Both the position numbers and the translations under genes were made by a program. The notes under the pieces were generated by a model. That model saw only the letters and a program-made list of their open reading frames with translations. It was not told the origin of the DNA and searched no databases. Positions 23,584 to 35,497 of a stretch of DNA of 64,000 nucleotides are shown here, one piece after another. The stretch comes from Rhynchopus euleeides (Eukaryota; Euglenozoa; Diplonemea; Diplonemida; Diplonemidae): contig OY723296.1 in the NCBI GenBank assembly GCA_963210315.1, forward strand, positions 1,364,001 through 1,428,000. The letters are read 5' to 3'. Numbering within the stretch: the stretch's first letter is position 1; each line of letters opens with the position of its first letter.

Positions 23584-24434
23584 AGGGAGTCGTTGGTTTT
23601 CTCGTGTTCTGAGCTGATCAAGCCCCGTAATGGCAGAAAACCGAGCGTGGTCGATGTGAATCCCGCAGGACTGATCGTGAATGCACAGAGAGAGCTGAGA
23701 AGGGACATATTTCCCACCCGACAAGCATGTGAACGACAGTGCTGTCGATCACGATCGGTGCCCCGATATTTTCCACACCTCTACGAGGTTGCCCCGATAT
23801 TTCCGGTGTGAGGCACTTGGGTCCGTCTAGGTGGGCAGGGGGAACCTGGGGGCGGGGGGCCTCAAAACCCTTCTACCAGTGCCGCTTCTAATCTCGTCGG
23901 TCTTATCCCAACCACCACCAGCCAGCCCAGAACGCCCTGACGCTGCGACCTCGTCGATTTTTCCGTTTCGCCCATCCGCCCAACTCCTCCAACCCAACCA
24001 GCCCTACCCTATTCTCCCAGTCAGGGCGGTACTAACACGAGCGGCAAGCGCTGGGGGAGGGGGGGGGGGACAGCAATAGGGGAGGGGAGGAAGGGGGGGG
24101 GGGTTATGTTGTTTCTATCACGGTGGGATCTTGTAAATTTTACATGTAAAAATACCGATTTTTACATGTATTATACATGTATAATACTTGCATGTCAACT
24201 ATTATACATGTATAATACATGTATATGCCTGAAATATACATGTAAAATACATGTATATCAAGTAAAAATACATGTATAATAGTTGACATGTCAACTATTA
24301 TACATGTATTTTTACTTGATATACATGTATTTTACATGTATATTTCATGCATTTACATGTATTTTACATGTATAATACTTGTCATGCAAGTATTATACAT
24401 GTAAAATACTTGCACGACAAGTAAAATACATGTA

Positions 24435-24763
24435 CCGTATACGTAAATATTTTGGAACGTAAATATTATGGAACGTAAATATTTTGGAACGCTGGTGGGT
24501 TGGCGTTCCAGATTTTTTTCGTTCCATAATATTTACAGGGCTTTCTGCGACTCGGGGACTTGGACCAGGTGATCGGACGGCATGCAGAGTCCCTGACGGG
24601 ACCTACTCGTGCACTTTTCGCGCGATTCCTGACGCAAGCCGTCCTCACCACCGAGTCCCCAACTGGCCCTGTAAATATTTTGGAACGTAAATATTATGGA
24701 ACGGACCGGCCAAAAATGGGCCCGTTCCATAATATTTACGTTCCATAATATTTACGTATACGG
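24435..24763. mobile_element. TA-flanked nested element (CCGTATACGTAAATATTTTG ends)
   Basis: The 329-bp insert is flanked by TA (24433-24434 and 24764-24765). Its ends form inverted repeats CCGTATACGTAAATATTTTG / ...ATTTACGTATACGG. Inner repeats (GGAACGTAAATATTATGGAACG) are mirrored too. Removing it restores continuous ACATGTA arm sequence. It contains about 130 bp of unrelated non-coding DNA. Confidence 0.75.
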
Positions 24764-24984
24764 TATAATACTTGCATGACAAGTAAAATACTTGCATGCA
24801 AGTAAAATACTTGCATGCAAGTAAAATACATGTATTTTACTTGCATGCAAGTATTTTACTTGCCATGCAAGTATTTTACATGTATAATACTTGCATGACA
24901 AGTATTATACATGTAAAATACATGTAAATGCATGAAATATACATGTAAAATACATGTATATCAAGTAAAAATACATGTATAATA

Positions 24985-26590
24985 CCGTAAACGGAAAAAG
25001 GGTGGACCGTAAAAATGTTCCAAGTTCCCAAAAAAAGGCCAAACGTTCCATCTTTTTTACGGTCCACCATTTATTGGGACTGAATATGGAAAAGACAATG
25101 CGTTTTTCCAGGGTAAAAGATAGGGTTCCGGGCTGCGCGCCGAAAACCGGGGGTAATCGGGGGTAAAATTTCAGCCATTTCCCCAACTGGAAGGGCTTCC
25201 CTTCCCACAACCCCACCCCACCCCACGCCACTCAACTGGGATGGGCAGGGTGGCTCCTCTGCGGGGGCCGCTGCCAGGTCCGAGAGGAGCGCGCTCCTTC
25301 TTGGCGCCAACGCGAAGGAGCCAGTCGATGAGAAAGGCGTTCGGGAGAGCGCGGTGGTGTTGAAAGCACCGCAGGTTGCCCTTGCAGACTTGGTTCTGGA
25401 CAGGCACAGGCCACATGGGGGGTCTGGGGGGCGGAGCCCCCCAGCCGCCGGAGGCCACGGTAGTGAGCATCTGTTCCTTGTAACCGTACGATTCTGTGAG
25501 CTGCCTGCATCCTCCCGGGTGGTCTGTATTCCATCCCCAATTGACCTCAAAGGGTGTTGGATATAAGACAGGCAGACGGCACAGGGGGGTCTGGGGGGCG
25601 GAGCCCCCCAGCCGCCGGAGGCCACGGTAGCGAACAGCTGATTCTGCTCCATAGTCGCACGCCGCATGTAGTCAACGTGCACCTTGTGCTCAACAGGTTC
25701 ATCGGGCTAACCCTGGGGCAGGGCACTGTGCTCTTGCCCCCGGCCTCCTCTGGCCAAAAAGTACCCTGGAATAGTACCCGGACAGAATCTCAGAAAAATC
25801 CCGGTGGAAAAAAAAAAGAGGCACCCCCGGTTTTTCGGGGCAAAATCTCAAAAACCGGGGCTAAGCCCCGTTTTTCGTAACAGTATCTTAAACACTGGTT
25901 TTTCGCCCGCGGGCTGGTGGGTTGCGGGGCGCGGACTGCGGCCTCCACGCCGCAGACACCCACACGTAGGCCTCCCGACCTCCCAGCTTTGGACCCTCCC
26001 TCCACCACCGCAACCAACACCAGCAAGAGAAGCAAGTCCTCCCTGCGTGTGGAAAAGGCAAGATCACCACCACTCACCTCGAGACTCACCCACCACCACA
26101 CCTCGAGAAGTGTAGTACCATGCAAGGAGCATTCCGGTAGAAGTAAAAGTAGAACCTGCTGCACGAGCCCACAAAAGCAGCCACAGTACGGCAGGGCGCG
26201 CAGACAGAAGCTGAGACCACCGGGCTCCCTCCAGATGTAAATTCGTGAATCAGTGCCCGGAAAATTAAGGGAAATCGTACTCCTTTAGTGTAGTACACCC
26301 TGCAGTAACTGTGGGAGAACAGTTCCCGGACGATGGTGAGCGCACACTCTGTGCTGAGGCCCTGTGGTGTTAATCCTGCAGCTTCAGTCGTACGATTTCC
26401 TTGGTTCCTTCGCGACTTCGTCGCGAAGGAACTCGTAAAAAAAACCGCCAAGTCCACGATCCCAACCGTAAAATAGGTGGACCGTAAAAATGTTCCAAGT
26501 TCCGGAAAAATCCCATTTGTTCCATCTTTTTTACGGTCCACCTATAGTACGGTTCACCTTTATTACGGTCCACAATATTTCCGTTTACGG
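24985..26590. mobile_element. TA-flanked nested element (CCGTAAACGG ends), copy 1
   Basis: Starts CCGTAAACGGAAA and ends TTTCCGTTTACGG, flanked by TA on both sides. Sub-terminal hairpins GGTGGACCGTAAAAATGTTCC ... TTTTTTACGGTCCACC occur at both ends. Copy 2 at 43552-44353 lacks the 25109-25897 insertion. The interior shared by both copies includes a diverged element Y and a G/C-rich 300-bp block. Non-coding. Confidence 0.8.
25109..25897. mobile_element. hAT-like non-autonomous insertion with two hairpin modules
   Basis: A 789-bp insertion flanked by the 7-bp direct repeat GTTTTTC (25102-25108 and 25898-25904). The uninterrupted site is seen in copy 2 of the host element at 43669-43675. Ends CAGGGTAAAAGATA and, inverted, CAGTGTTTAAGATA are imperfect inverted repeats. 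Two hairpin modules lie inside at about 25412 and 25577. No transposase frame. The superfamily call is tentative and based on duplication length and CAG ends. Confidence 0.8.
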
Positions 26591-26659
26591 TAGTTGACAT
26601 GCAACTATTATACATGTATTTTTACTTGATATACATGTATTTTACATGTATATTGAACG

Positions 26660-27810
26660 ATTTGAACGATTTTTGGCCGTGCTCGTAGCATTCCCCGTTG
26701 AGGGGGTCGCTATTTCGTGTTCTCCTGGCCGCACGGAGGCATTGCCTTACGTCGCCTCTTCCTCTTTTCCTTTGGTGGTGTGTTGGTCTGGCACAGAGGG
26801 CGGGACCGTGCTGATATGCACAGTGACGACTCTCCCTTTTGTTTTGTGCCCGCCTCCACCGAGATTCGGCTGATGCCTCTCAGACTGGGGGCGGGCGGTC
26901 GCCGACCCTTTTCTGTACGAGGTTTTCCACAGGCTGCACACCTGCCCCGCGGCTGTGTGGCAGTCTTCGCGGAGTGCAATGCGAAGGTCTGGCCTGACGT
27001 GGTGTGACTATTTAGACTCCAGGTGTCTCCACCCTTCCTGGTCTGGGGAGCCTCGGTACCCAAGCAGTTTTCGGTCATGCCCTGGACCACGGCCGTGCTA
27101 GACTCCTGGTGCAGGCACCCGTCATGGTCCGGGGACGGCCCCCCCAGGCAGTTTAACGTCTTACCCAGGACCTTTTTTTTTCCCTCTTGTGTCCCATGCC
27201 TTGTTTGCAGTGATCGCATTGTTGGCCATCCTTGCTGTAGTTCGGCATGCCGCCCTTCCCACCTTCCCCCACCCCCTCCCCGGCGGTTTTGCTCTCCGTG
27301 TGGTTTGGTGGTACTGGTGAGCCATCTGGGGAAAGAACCTTGACAATCCCGGGCCGGCAGTACGTTCGTCACCCCCACGGGCTCGGCCGGTTTCTAAACC
27401 TTTAGGCAATCTACGTCCGCAGGCCAAGAACCCGGTGTGCAGATGCACGTTGGGAGCCCCCTGAAGTCCGCACACGCCCTCTCTGAGTAGTCCCCGACCA
27501 AGCGCTGGCCTCTCTGACCGACTACCATGCCGCCGCAGGCCAAGAACCCGGTGTGCCGAAGCACGTTGGGAGCCCCCTGAAGTCAACACAGCACCCCGCC
27601 AGTGGCTCCAGCTGTCCCTCCCCATGTCAGAGTTGACGGAAAAAGGCGGACCCTCTTTTGTCCCAGTGCTCCGTGCTATGCACTGGGACCCCGTTGCCCA
27701 GGCGGACCAGCCTGGGGGAGCCCTCGGGGTGTGGGGTTGAGTTTTACGACTTCCCTAGGTCTTAGGTAGTTTAAGGTCGTGCCCAGGACCTTGGTAGCAG
27801 AGGTAGGTTA
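26660..27810. other. Unique interior of the ACATGTA element
   Basis: This is the only non-palindromic part that belongs to the outer element itself. It has no recognised gene. A 45-bp segment (GCCAAGAACCCGGTGTGC ... GGGAGCCCCCTGAAGTC) occurs twice, at about 27421-27468 and 27538-27584. A looser motif (AGGCAGTTTAACGTCTTACC / AGGTAGTTTAAGGTCGTGCC) recurs near 27150 and 27765. Confidence 0.55.
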
Positions 27811-28420
27811 ATAATACTTGCATGTCAACTATTATACATGTATAATACATGTATATGCCTGAAATATACATGTAAAATACATGTATATCAAGTAAAAATA
27901 CATGTATAATACTTGCATGTCAACTATTATACATGTATTTTTACTTGATATACATGTATTTTACATGTATATTTCAGGCATTTACATGTATTTTACATGT
28001 ATAATACTTGTCATGCAAGTATTATACATGTAAAATACTTGCATGACAAGTAAAATACTTGCATGCAAGTAAAATACATGTATTTTACTTGTCATGCAAG
28101 TATTATACATGTATTTTACTTGTCATGCAAGTATTTTACATGTATAATACTTGCATGACAAGTATTATACATGTAAAATACATGTAAATGCCTGAAATAT
28201 ACATGTAAAATACATGTATATCAAGTAAAAATACAAGTATAATAGTTGACATGCAAGTATTATACTTGTATTTTTACTTGATATACATGTATTTTACATG
28301 TATATTTCAGGCATATACATGTATTATACATGTATAATAGTTGACATGCAAGTATTATACATGTATAATACATGTATATACTTGTAGTTATACATGTAAA
28401 ATTTACAAGATCCCACCGTG

Positions 28421-29375
28421 AAAGGGGGCAAAAAATGGGCACCCCAAACGGGTTTTCAACTACGAACGTACTACGAAATATGAGGCCTTCTGCTACACCA
28501 TTAATCCCCAACGGGGTAGGGAGGGGGAGGGGGGATCAGGGGGTGTTTCCGCGAGAGAGCACCGACAGACAAGTGGCACACGCTTTCCTCCGACATGGGT
28601 GTGTCCAAAAGAATTCCTCGCCTAGGCCGAGCAGAACACGCGCCGCGGGCAGGCTGGGGTGGTATCCCCACACCAGCCCCCCCGGGCCGATGCCAACAAC
28701 AAGAAAAAAACCCGAACTCTGAAAATAACTCTGAAAGAACGCGTTTGTTTCCCCCCCTCTCCTGCTTACTGCCCCCCCCCCCCCCACCACCCCCCACCCC
28801 CCCTTTGCCCAGCGGCAGCAGAAAGAACACTTCTCTCTCTCGCCTCCCCCCTTCCCTGCGTGTGGATATCAAACAGTTGCTGGAGGACGAAGCGTTTGGT
28901 TCGGCCCCCACCCAATCCCCCCCGCCTTCCCCAACCCAACCCGACCCCTTTGCTGCAGAGGATGCTCCTCCACATCACGAATGCACGCATGTGGGGGTCT
29001 TCGCTACGGGGTGGTCGTCAGTGCATTTTGGTGCATTTCCTGTTGAGTTGGCTGAAAATTGACGAAGTTTATCGAAGTTTGTCGACCAGCAAAGACCCCC
29101 TGTGTCGATGGAGGCATACTCCACCTGATGTGGCTTTTTTGTCATATCACCGGCATCTGGTCAGAACCCTAGCAAAGTCACGCGAAGTCGCGCAAAAAAA
29201 ATATGCTGTTGTTTTCAAAGCAAAATCGACACGCCTCCACCACCACCGCCTTCAGGTCTACACTACTATTGCGCGAAAGGGGATCGGGGGGTGGCGGGGA
29301 GTGGCAAGGTATTCACCACTGTGATTTTCCCCGACTTGACTCAACACCCCCACCACCCCCCATTGAGGGGCCACG
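28421..29375. other. Region upstream of the WD40 gene
   Basis: Holds C-rich low complexity (28770-28800) and copy 2 of the small MITE at 28993-29100, in reverse orientation to copy 1 at 802-910. TACGAACGTACTACGAAATATG at about 28461 also occurs at about 23312, near a shared TGTAGCAGAA sequence, suggesting another short dispersed repeat. No coding sequence supported. Confidence 0.5.
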
Positions 29376-31665
29376 ATGATCGCATCTCACCATGATCGGA
29401 TGCGCTTTGCAGGAAAGCACCTGCCCTACCGAGGGCCATGCGAAGGGGTTGTGAAGCGGCTCTCCCAGGTGGCCCACCTGAAGGGGCACCGGGGGTGTGT
29501 CAACACGGTGAGCTACAACGCCGATGGGAGCCTCCTAGCGAGCGGGAGTGACGACCTGCATGTCGTCATATGGGACACCGACACCTTTAAGAAGAAGCTG
29601 TCGATCGAAACACACCACTACCGCAACGTCCTGATTGCGAGATTCAACCCTTGGGATGAGACTGAGATTATCACCGGATCCTTCGATGGGGATGTCCGTC
29701 TTCTGAAGATCACCCGCCCCTCCTCAACCATGCTCTCGCGTGTGGAGGTGCAGAGCCAGAGCGACGCGATGAACACCTTTGTTTCGGACGTCGGGTTCAG
29801 CCCGGAGTTCCCCAAGGTTGCCTTCACATCCCACGGCTCGGGGTTCATTAAACGGCACGACCTCCGCACAAAGGATACAGACCACGTCATCATGCTGCAG
29901 GGCGGTGGGGGCGCGTTTGTGACGTGCCCGACACAACCCCATGTTGTAGCCTGCTCCGATGACACGCCATACGCAAAGCTGTTTGACCTGCGGTACGTCA
30001 CCTCGGAAAGGGCGCTCTCCGCACGCAAAACCTGCGACCTCCCATTCCTCAAGCTCTGCGACAAGGAGGTGCTGAAATACGACCGCCTCGGCATTGTCAA
30101 CGGCATCGGCGGGTTGGCGTGGCACCCCGGAGGCAAGGAGATCGCATGCAACTACAAAGGGCATGACGTGTTCCTCTACCCCGTGGGGGGGCAGGGGGGG
30201 GCGGTAAACCACTCCCTGTTGAAGTCCGACAGGTGTGTCGACATGGGGCCTTTTGTATACACCCCGGAGGCGGTGGCGGAGCAGGCAGGCGCTGCGACAG
30301 CTCTGAAAGGGACGCGCCTTCAGGGGAGGTCGAACAAGCAGACCATGTTTAAGCTCGTGACCTACTTCATGGGGGGACAGTTCGTTGCAACAGGGGGCGA
30401 CGACGGGCGCCTCCACGTCTGGAACAGGGAGACCGGAGAGGCCCTCCGGCAGCCAGTCGCCGACACACACATCGTGAACTGCGTCTGCCGACACCCCACG
30501 AGGGACCAGCTGAGTGTCAGCGGCATTGCCTCCTCCGTTGGGATCTGGGAGCCAGCAGCACCAGCGCCTGTCAGCATTGCGGAAGACCTCCAGGAGAGCC
30601 GCCCGGTTTCCCACCTGTTTGATATGGATGGAAGCACCGACAGCGAGTATGAAGGGATCGCCATCGAGTCGGATGAGGAAGAGGATGAAGGTGAGATAGC
30701 TGAGGCAACGGACGAGGAGGAGGAGGAGGACGAAGAAGAAGAGGAATTCGAGGAGGACGAAGAGGATGAGGAGGGGGATGATGCGGCCCGTGATCCTGCG
30801 CAGCAGCAGAGGGTGGAGGAAGGGGAAGGTGGAGGCGATGGCGAGGCGCGTCACGTGGATCCGGAGCAGCCGCAGCGGAGGAGGAGGAAGCGGAGGCGGC
30901 GTGCGACTGCCGGGGATGATGCGGCGGCGAACCAGCTGGCGCAGGTTGCGGGGTGGTTTGCGCATCTTGTCAGCATCGGGGCAGTGCCTTCCATACACAA
31001 CCCGGACCCCATCCGCATCGACGACCGGTTGGTGCATCTGCCTTTCATGACTGTGTTCGGGATGATCGACATGCCGCATCTTACGGAAGGCACAGACTCC
31101 CCGCATCTTGTGGCGGTGCTGCTCATCTACCGCGCGCATGTGTTCCTCGTTGCAGGGCGGGGGCACAACTGCCTGGAGGACTGCGACACGTACCTCGAGG
31201 CCCAGGGGAATTCGCCTCACTGCGACCTGCGTGCCTTCCTATTGAGGTATGTTGATCGGATGTCAGATGGGGGAAGGGAAACGAGGGAGGGGGGGGGGGG
31301 GGGGGGGCGGTGTGTGTCTTTCTTCGAAGGCGTTGCAAGATGGTGTGGGGTCGGGAATTTGTCAGAAAAGGGGTATAAAGGAGTGGCAGACAACTCTCTC
31401 TGAGATCCTCGGGGGCTTTCCTTGTTTTTGTTTTGATGCCCACCCCCGCCACCTGCCCATCACACGCAAAACACCCCCGTCCTCCAGGGCTCGTGCGCTC
31501 TTCTCGCTTGGAAGAAAAGACTCTGCGCTTGACGAACTGCGCATACTCGGGGAACGGCTCGACTCTTCTCAGCAGAACGACGCATGCAGCGACGCCATGA
31601 GGGACCGCTTGCGCACTGCCCTCGCTACGTTGTCCGAGCGATACTCCAACGATGGCCCCATGTGA
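29376..31665 (+). CDS. WD40-repeat protein, DCAF8/DCAF5-type CUL4-DDB1 substrate receptor
   Basis: Exons 29376-31246 and 31488-31665 splice at GTATGT and CTCCAG, completing an Arg codon. The total is 682 residues. WD40 repeats begin at about residue 34 (HLKGHRGCVNTVSYNADGSL, then LASGSDDLHVVIWD), continue with GSFDGDVRLLKI and a D-rich blade, and resume at about 330 (GDDGRLHVWNRETGEAL). After the propeller comes a strongly acidic stretch (about 425-475), a basic cluster (QRRRRKRRRR), and a conserved-looking C-terminal segment that exon 2 completes with a helical, TPR-like ARALFSLGRKDSALDELRIL. The order (WD40 repeats, late WD blade, acidic insert, C-terminal helices) matches DCAF8/WDTC1-like adaptors of the CUL4-DDB1 ubiquitin ligase. 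The exact orthology is inference. Confidence 0.85.
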
Positions 31666-33685
31666 TGCCGTGCGTGGCAGATCACATCTGGCGGATGGGG
31701 CGGGTCTTCCGTCTCGCCAGGTGCCCGTTTGCCGAGGGAGGCTGTGTGCGTAACCAGAGTTCGCTCGGTGCGGCTTACACAGCAACACTAAACAAAAGGC
31801 TCACCGCGTGTGCGTTCCCTGAGGCAGTGGAGGGTCTCGTCAGAGTTGGCTCTCAGGTGTGATCTACACGAGACAAAAGGCTTGCCGTGTGCGAGGGAGA
31901 GTGTGTGTCATCAACAGTAGGGCGTGCGGTCGGTGTGCTCTCGGTGTGCTCCCCACCACCACATGAAGCCATGTGTGTTGCTTGACAACCGGTTGTTGCG
32001 AGGCAGCTTTCAGCAGGGTCTTCTGTCTTTTTATTTTTCTGCAATGCGTCTGAGCGGTTCTGTGGGGGGTAGTGCTCACGGCATAGTACAATAGGGGTCG
32101 TCAATCAGCTTTCAGAGTCGCAGGCAAAGGAGGCTGTCTGTCTGATGTTCACAACGCAGTCTGGGCGCCTCACGAGTCTTGACTCTCGGGCTCTGGGGGG
32201 CTTCGCGATGGTGCCGATTTGGCACTGCCGAAAATAGTGCGCTTTTTGTGTGTGCATGGATGCATCATCTCCCCGAGGGAATACACCGATTTAGTCAGGG
32301 GATAAGATAGGTCTGGTTTTCCGGTTTTCAAAACCAGGGTTTCCCGGTTCCCAGTTTTCTGGGGGAAAAAAAAAAGGTCGGTCTCATTTTTGGCGGTTTT
32401 TTTGTGACTTTGGGACAGTAAAACAGTCAGAAAAAACGCCGTAAAAAAATAGAAAGTGACCCCATCGTGATCCGCACAGAGCTCAAATAGTCCAAAGAAG
32501 GCAGAGAAGCGGAGAAGAAAAAATGGACCTAGCGGGTGGCCCGGTGGGTGGTGATGCCCTCGTCATGCAGATCTCTTCTGTTTTGAAGGTGCACACATGG
32601 TGGACTCCAGCCACCATGTCTAAGAGGGAGTCTAAGACTGCAGTCTGTACTGGAGACGGGAGTCTATTTTCCAGCTAATTTACGCTAAGACTCCCGCTAG
32701 TTGAGACTCATGGGAGACACACGGTGTACTCCAGCGGTGGTAGGGTAACCTCCGCTGGAGTTCACCGTGTCGTCTGCCTCTGTGCAGCGTCACTCGGTGC
32801 CATCGAATACATGGCGACAGCCCACCAACTCGAGACAGATCTGCTTGTCCGGAGGGCTGAGACGAGAACGCGAACGACTTTCAAGCAGTCTTGAAGGTCG
32901 CCAAGCCTATTGGGGGCAACTAACAGATGAGATTTGTTTGTTGCCTGTCCTCACAGCTAGGTGCCCATCTCCTCGATAACGGAATGTGTGCAGAGATCTC
33001 GTGGACCCTTTGGCCATTCTGTCGTGCACCCACTCCACCGACAACGCACACCTGTCACGAGTGGTCGCTCCCCCGTCCTCCTCCACCCTGAAGGTTGAAC
33101 CCTCAAGGACCAGTGATCTCCTGCTGGCCGGGTGTGCGATACAGCGAAGCCTTCCTACTTACAAGCGAATCCAGACTGTAGGGAACAGATGTTCACTACC
33201 GTGGCCTCCGGCGGCTCCGCCTGGGGGGCTCCGCCCCCCAGACCCCCCTGCGTAAAATAATTGCACCAGACCGGTTTTTTGGCCGAGAGTCCAAACTTTC
33301 GAAGCAGCTGCTGCGCCTGCCACCAAGCAGCCTCAGTACGACAGGACGCGCGCAGGCACCGGGCCCTCTCAGACTCTGGGAGGGTTTGCGCGGGTCGCGC
33401 GCGCCGAAGGCGCGCGCGAAAAATTTTCAAAACCAGAAAAACCGGAAAACGGCGCCAGAAAAAAAGTCTATCTTATGGGGGCCCTCGCTACCAGTCACAG
33501 CTCGTCACAGCTCGTCAGTCAGTCAGGTGGGTTTTTTGGCTGGCCAGGGGACAAGGGCCAATTTTCGCAATGTCGGCTGACTGCCAGTCACTCTCAGTCA
33601 CGTGACTGGTGGCGGGGTCGGTCTGAATAGGGGGGACAAAACCTGGGAAAAATGGGAGACGTTCCAAGGCAAATCCGGGGGGCAA
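31666..33685. other. Gene-free stretch with inverted repeats and one hairpin module
   Basis: No supportable gene. It contains a hairpin around 32715-32780 (CACACGGTGTACTCCAGCGG ... CCGCTGGAGTTCACCGTGTC), a self-complementary segment near 32310-32350 (GGTTTTCCGGTTTTC...), a hairpin module in minus orientation (about 33183-33250) and GTCACAGCTCGTCAGTCAG repeats near 33500. AAGATAG words at about 32304 and (inverted) 33465 may mark the ends of another decayed element. Confidence 0.45.
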
Positions 33686-35079
33686 GGGGACCCTGTACAC
33701 ACTCGGCCCCTGTCGAGGGGACCCTGTACGCACTCGGCCCTTGCCGAGGGGACCCTCTACACACTCGGCCCTTGCCGAGGGGACCCTGTACGCACTCGGC
33801 CCTTGCCGAGGGGACCCTGTACGCACTCGGCCCTTGCCGAGGGGACCCTGTGCGCACTCGGCCCATGCCGAGGGGACCCTGTGCGCACTCGGCCCTTGCC
33901 GAGGGGACCCTGTACGCACTCGGCCCATGCCGAGGGGACCCTCTACGCACTCGGCCCATGCCGAGGGGACCCTGTGCGCACTCGGCCCATGCCGAGGGGA
34001 CCCTCTACGCACTCGGCCCATGCCGAGGGGACCCTCTACACACTCGGCCCTTGCCGAGGGGACCCTGTACGCACTCGGCCCATGCCGAGGGGACCCTGTG
34101 CGCACTCGGCCCATGCCGAGGGGACCCTGTGCGCACTCGGCCCTTGCCGAGGGGACCCTGTACGCACTCGGCCCATGCCGAGGGGACCCTCTACGCACTC
34201 GGCCCTTGCCGAGGGGACCCTGTGCGCACTCGGCCCATGCCGAGGGGACCCTGTGCGCACTCGGCCCTTGCCGAGGGGACCCTCTACGCACTCGGCCCAT
34301 GCCGAGGGGACCCTCTACACACTCGGCCCTTGCCGAGGGGACCCTGTACGCACTCGGCCCATGCCGAGGGGACCCTGTGCGCACTCGGCCCTTGCCGAGG
34401 GGACCCTCTACGCACTCGGCCCATGCCGAGGGGACCCTCTACACACTCGGCCCTTGCCGAGGGGACCCTGTACGCACTCGGCCCATGCCGAGGGGACCCT
34501 GTGCGCACTCGGCCCATGCCGAGGGGACCCTGTACGCACTCGGCCCATGCCGAGGGGACCCTGTGCGCACTCGGCCCTTGCCGAGGGGACCCTCTACGCA
34601 CTCGGCCCTTGCCGAGGGGACCCTCTACACACTCGGCCCTTGCCGAGGGGACCCTGTACGCACTCGGCCCTTGCCGAGGGGACCCTGTGCGCACTCGGCC
34701 CTTGCCGAGGGGACCCTGTGCGCACTCGGCCCATGCCGAGGGGACCCTGTGCGCACTCGGCCCTTGCCGAGGGGACCCTGTGCGCACTCGGCCCTTGCCG
34801 AGGGGACCCTCTACGCACTTGGCCCTTGCCGAGGGGACCCTGTGCGCACTCGGCCCTTGCCGAGGGGACCCTCTACGCACTTGGCCCTTGCCGAGGGGAC
34901 CCTGTGCGCACTCGGCCCTTGCCGAGGGGACCCTGTACGCACTCGGCCCTTGCCGAGGGGACCCTCTACACACTCGGCCCTTGCCGAGGGGACTCTGTAC
35001 GCACTCGGCCCTGGCAGGGACCCTGTACGCACTCGGCCCTTGCCGTGGGGACTCTGTACGCACTCGGCCCTGGCAGGGA
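33686..35079 (+). repeat. 31-bp minisatellite array A (about 45 units)
   Basis: Head-to-tail units of GGGGACCCTGTACGCACTCG + GCCCTTGCCGA (31 bp). Variation is concentrated at two sites: TGTACGC / TGTGCGC / TCTACGC / TCTACAC, and CCTTGCC / CCATGCC. Because 31 is not a multiple of three and the unit has no stop in any + frame, all three + frames stay open for about 1.4 kb. One begins at an ATG (33652) and runs 496 codons to 35142. I regard these frames as a by-product of the repeat, not demonstrated genes. Confidence 0.9.
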
Positions 35080-35497
35080 GATTTAGTGAATAGTGCGGAG
35101 CAAGTATCTTCGCTCGACGCGAGAAGCACAACAAAGCAATAGTTTGCCCAGAGGCAGTGATCTCGCTGGGCTCGTGCCCAAAACTTTGATAGGTCTGGCA
35201 GCTGCCCTACCTGCCTGACCAGGCACGAGCTCGCTGCCCAGAGGGCCGGGCAGGGGAGGGGGGACAGTCTGCCTAGTCAACATCTGCGAGAGGGGCCGAG
35301 CACTGACGCACACACAACCCGATGTCCTGATGAAGGGTGGTGGTGGTCGCGCCCCCGTCGCACCGTGCAACGCACGTGGCGGAAAGTGCTCTAGGCAGCA
35401 ACACTGATGATAAACAACACAGCAAACAACATCAAGCAAACATCAACAAAACCCCCGCGCGCAAGAAGGCCGATGCTGGGGGCGGTCCCCCCTGGAC
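35080..35497. other. Spacer between the inverted minisatellite arrays
   Basis: About 420 bp of unique sequence without a recognised gene. It has a short inverted pair (GGCTCGTGCC / GGCACGAGC near 35172 and 35222). Confidence 0.5.

Larger units (their letters stand above)
24119..28420. mobile_element. ACATGTA-palindrome element, copy 1, with nested insertions
   Basis: The 4.3-kb element is bounded by CACGGTGGGATCTTG and its inverse CAAGATCCCACCGTG. Both arms consist almost only of permuted words TACATGTA, TACTTGCATG and TGACATGCAAG and their complements, so the arms are self-complementary at many scales. It has been invaded at 24435-24763 and 24985-26590; the latter carries a further insertion at 25109-25897. 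The unique interior at 26660-27810 has no recognised gene. No target duplication is evident for this copy (copy 2 is flanked by TA). Confidence 0.8.

Noticed and set aside
29724..31220. 498-codon minus-strand frame
   Set aside because: It is the shadow of the WD40 gene on the opposite strand; GC-rich codons keep it open.
33602..35142. Three long overlapping + frames (about 450-496 codons) as protein genes
   Set aside because: They are the necessary result of a stop-free 31-bp repeat. There is no unique flanking coding sequence, domain or signal peptide.
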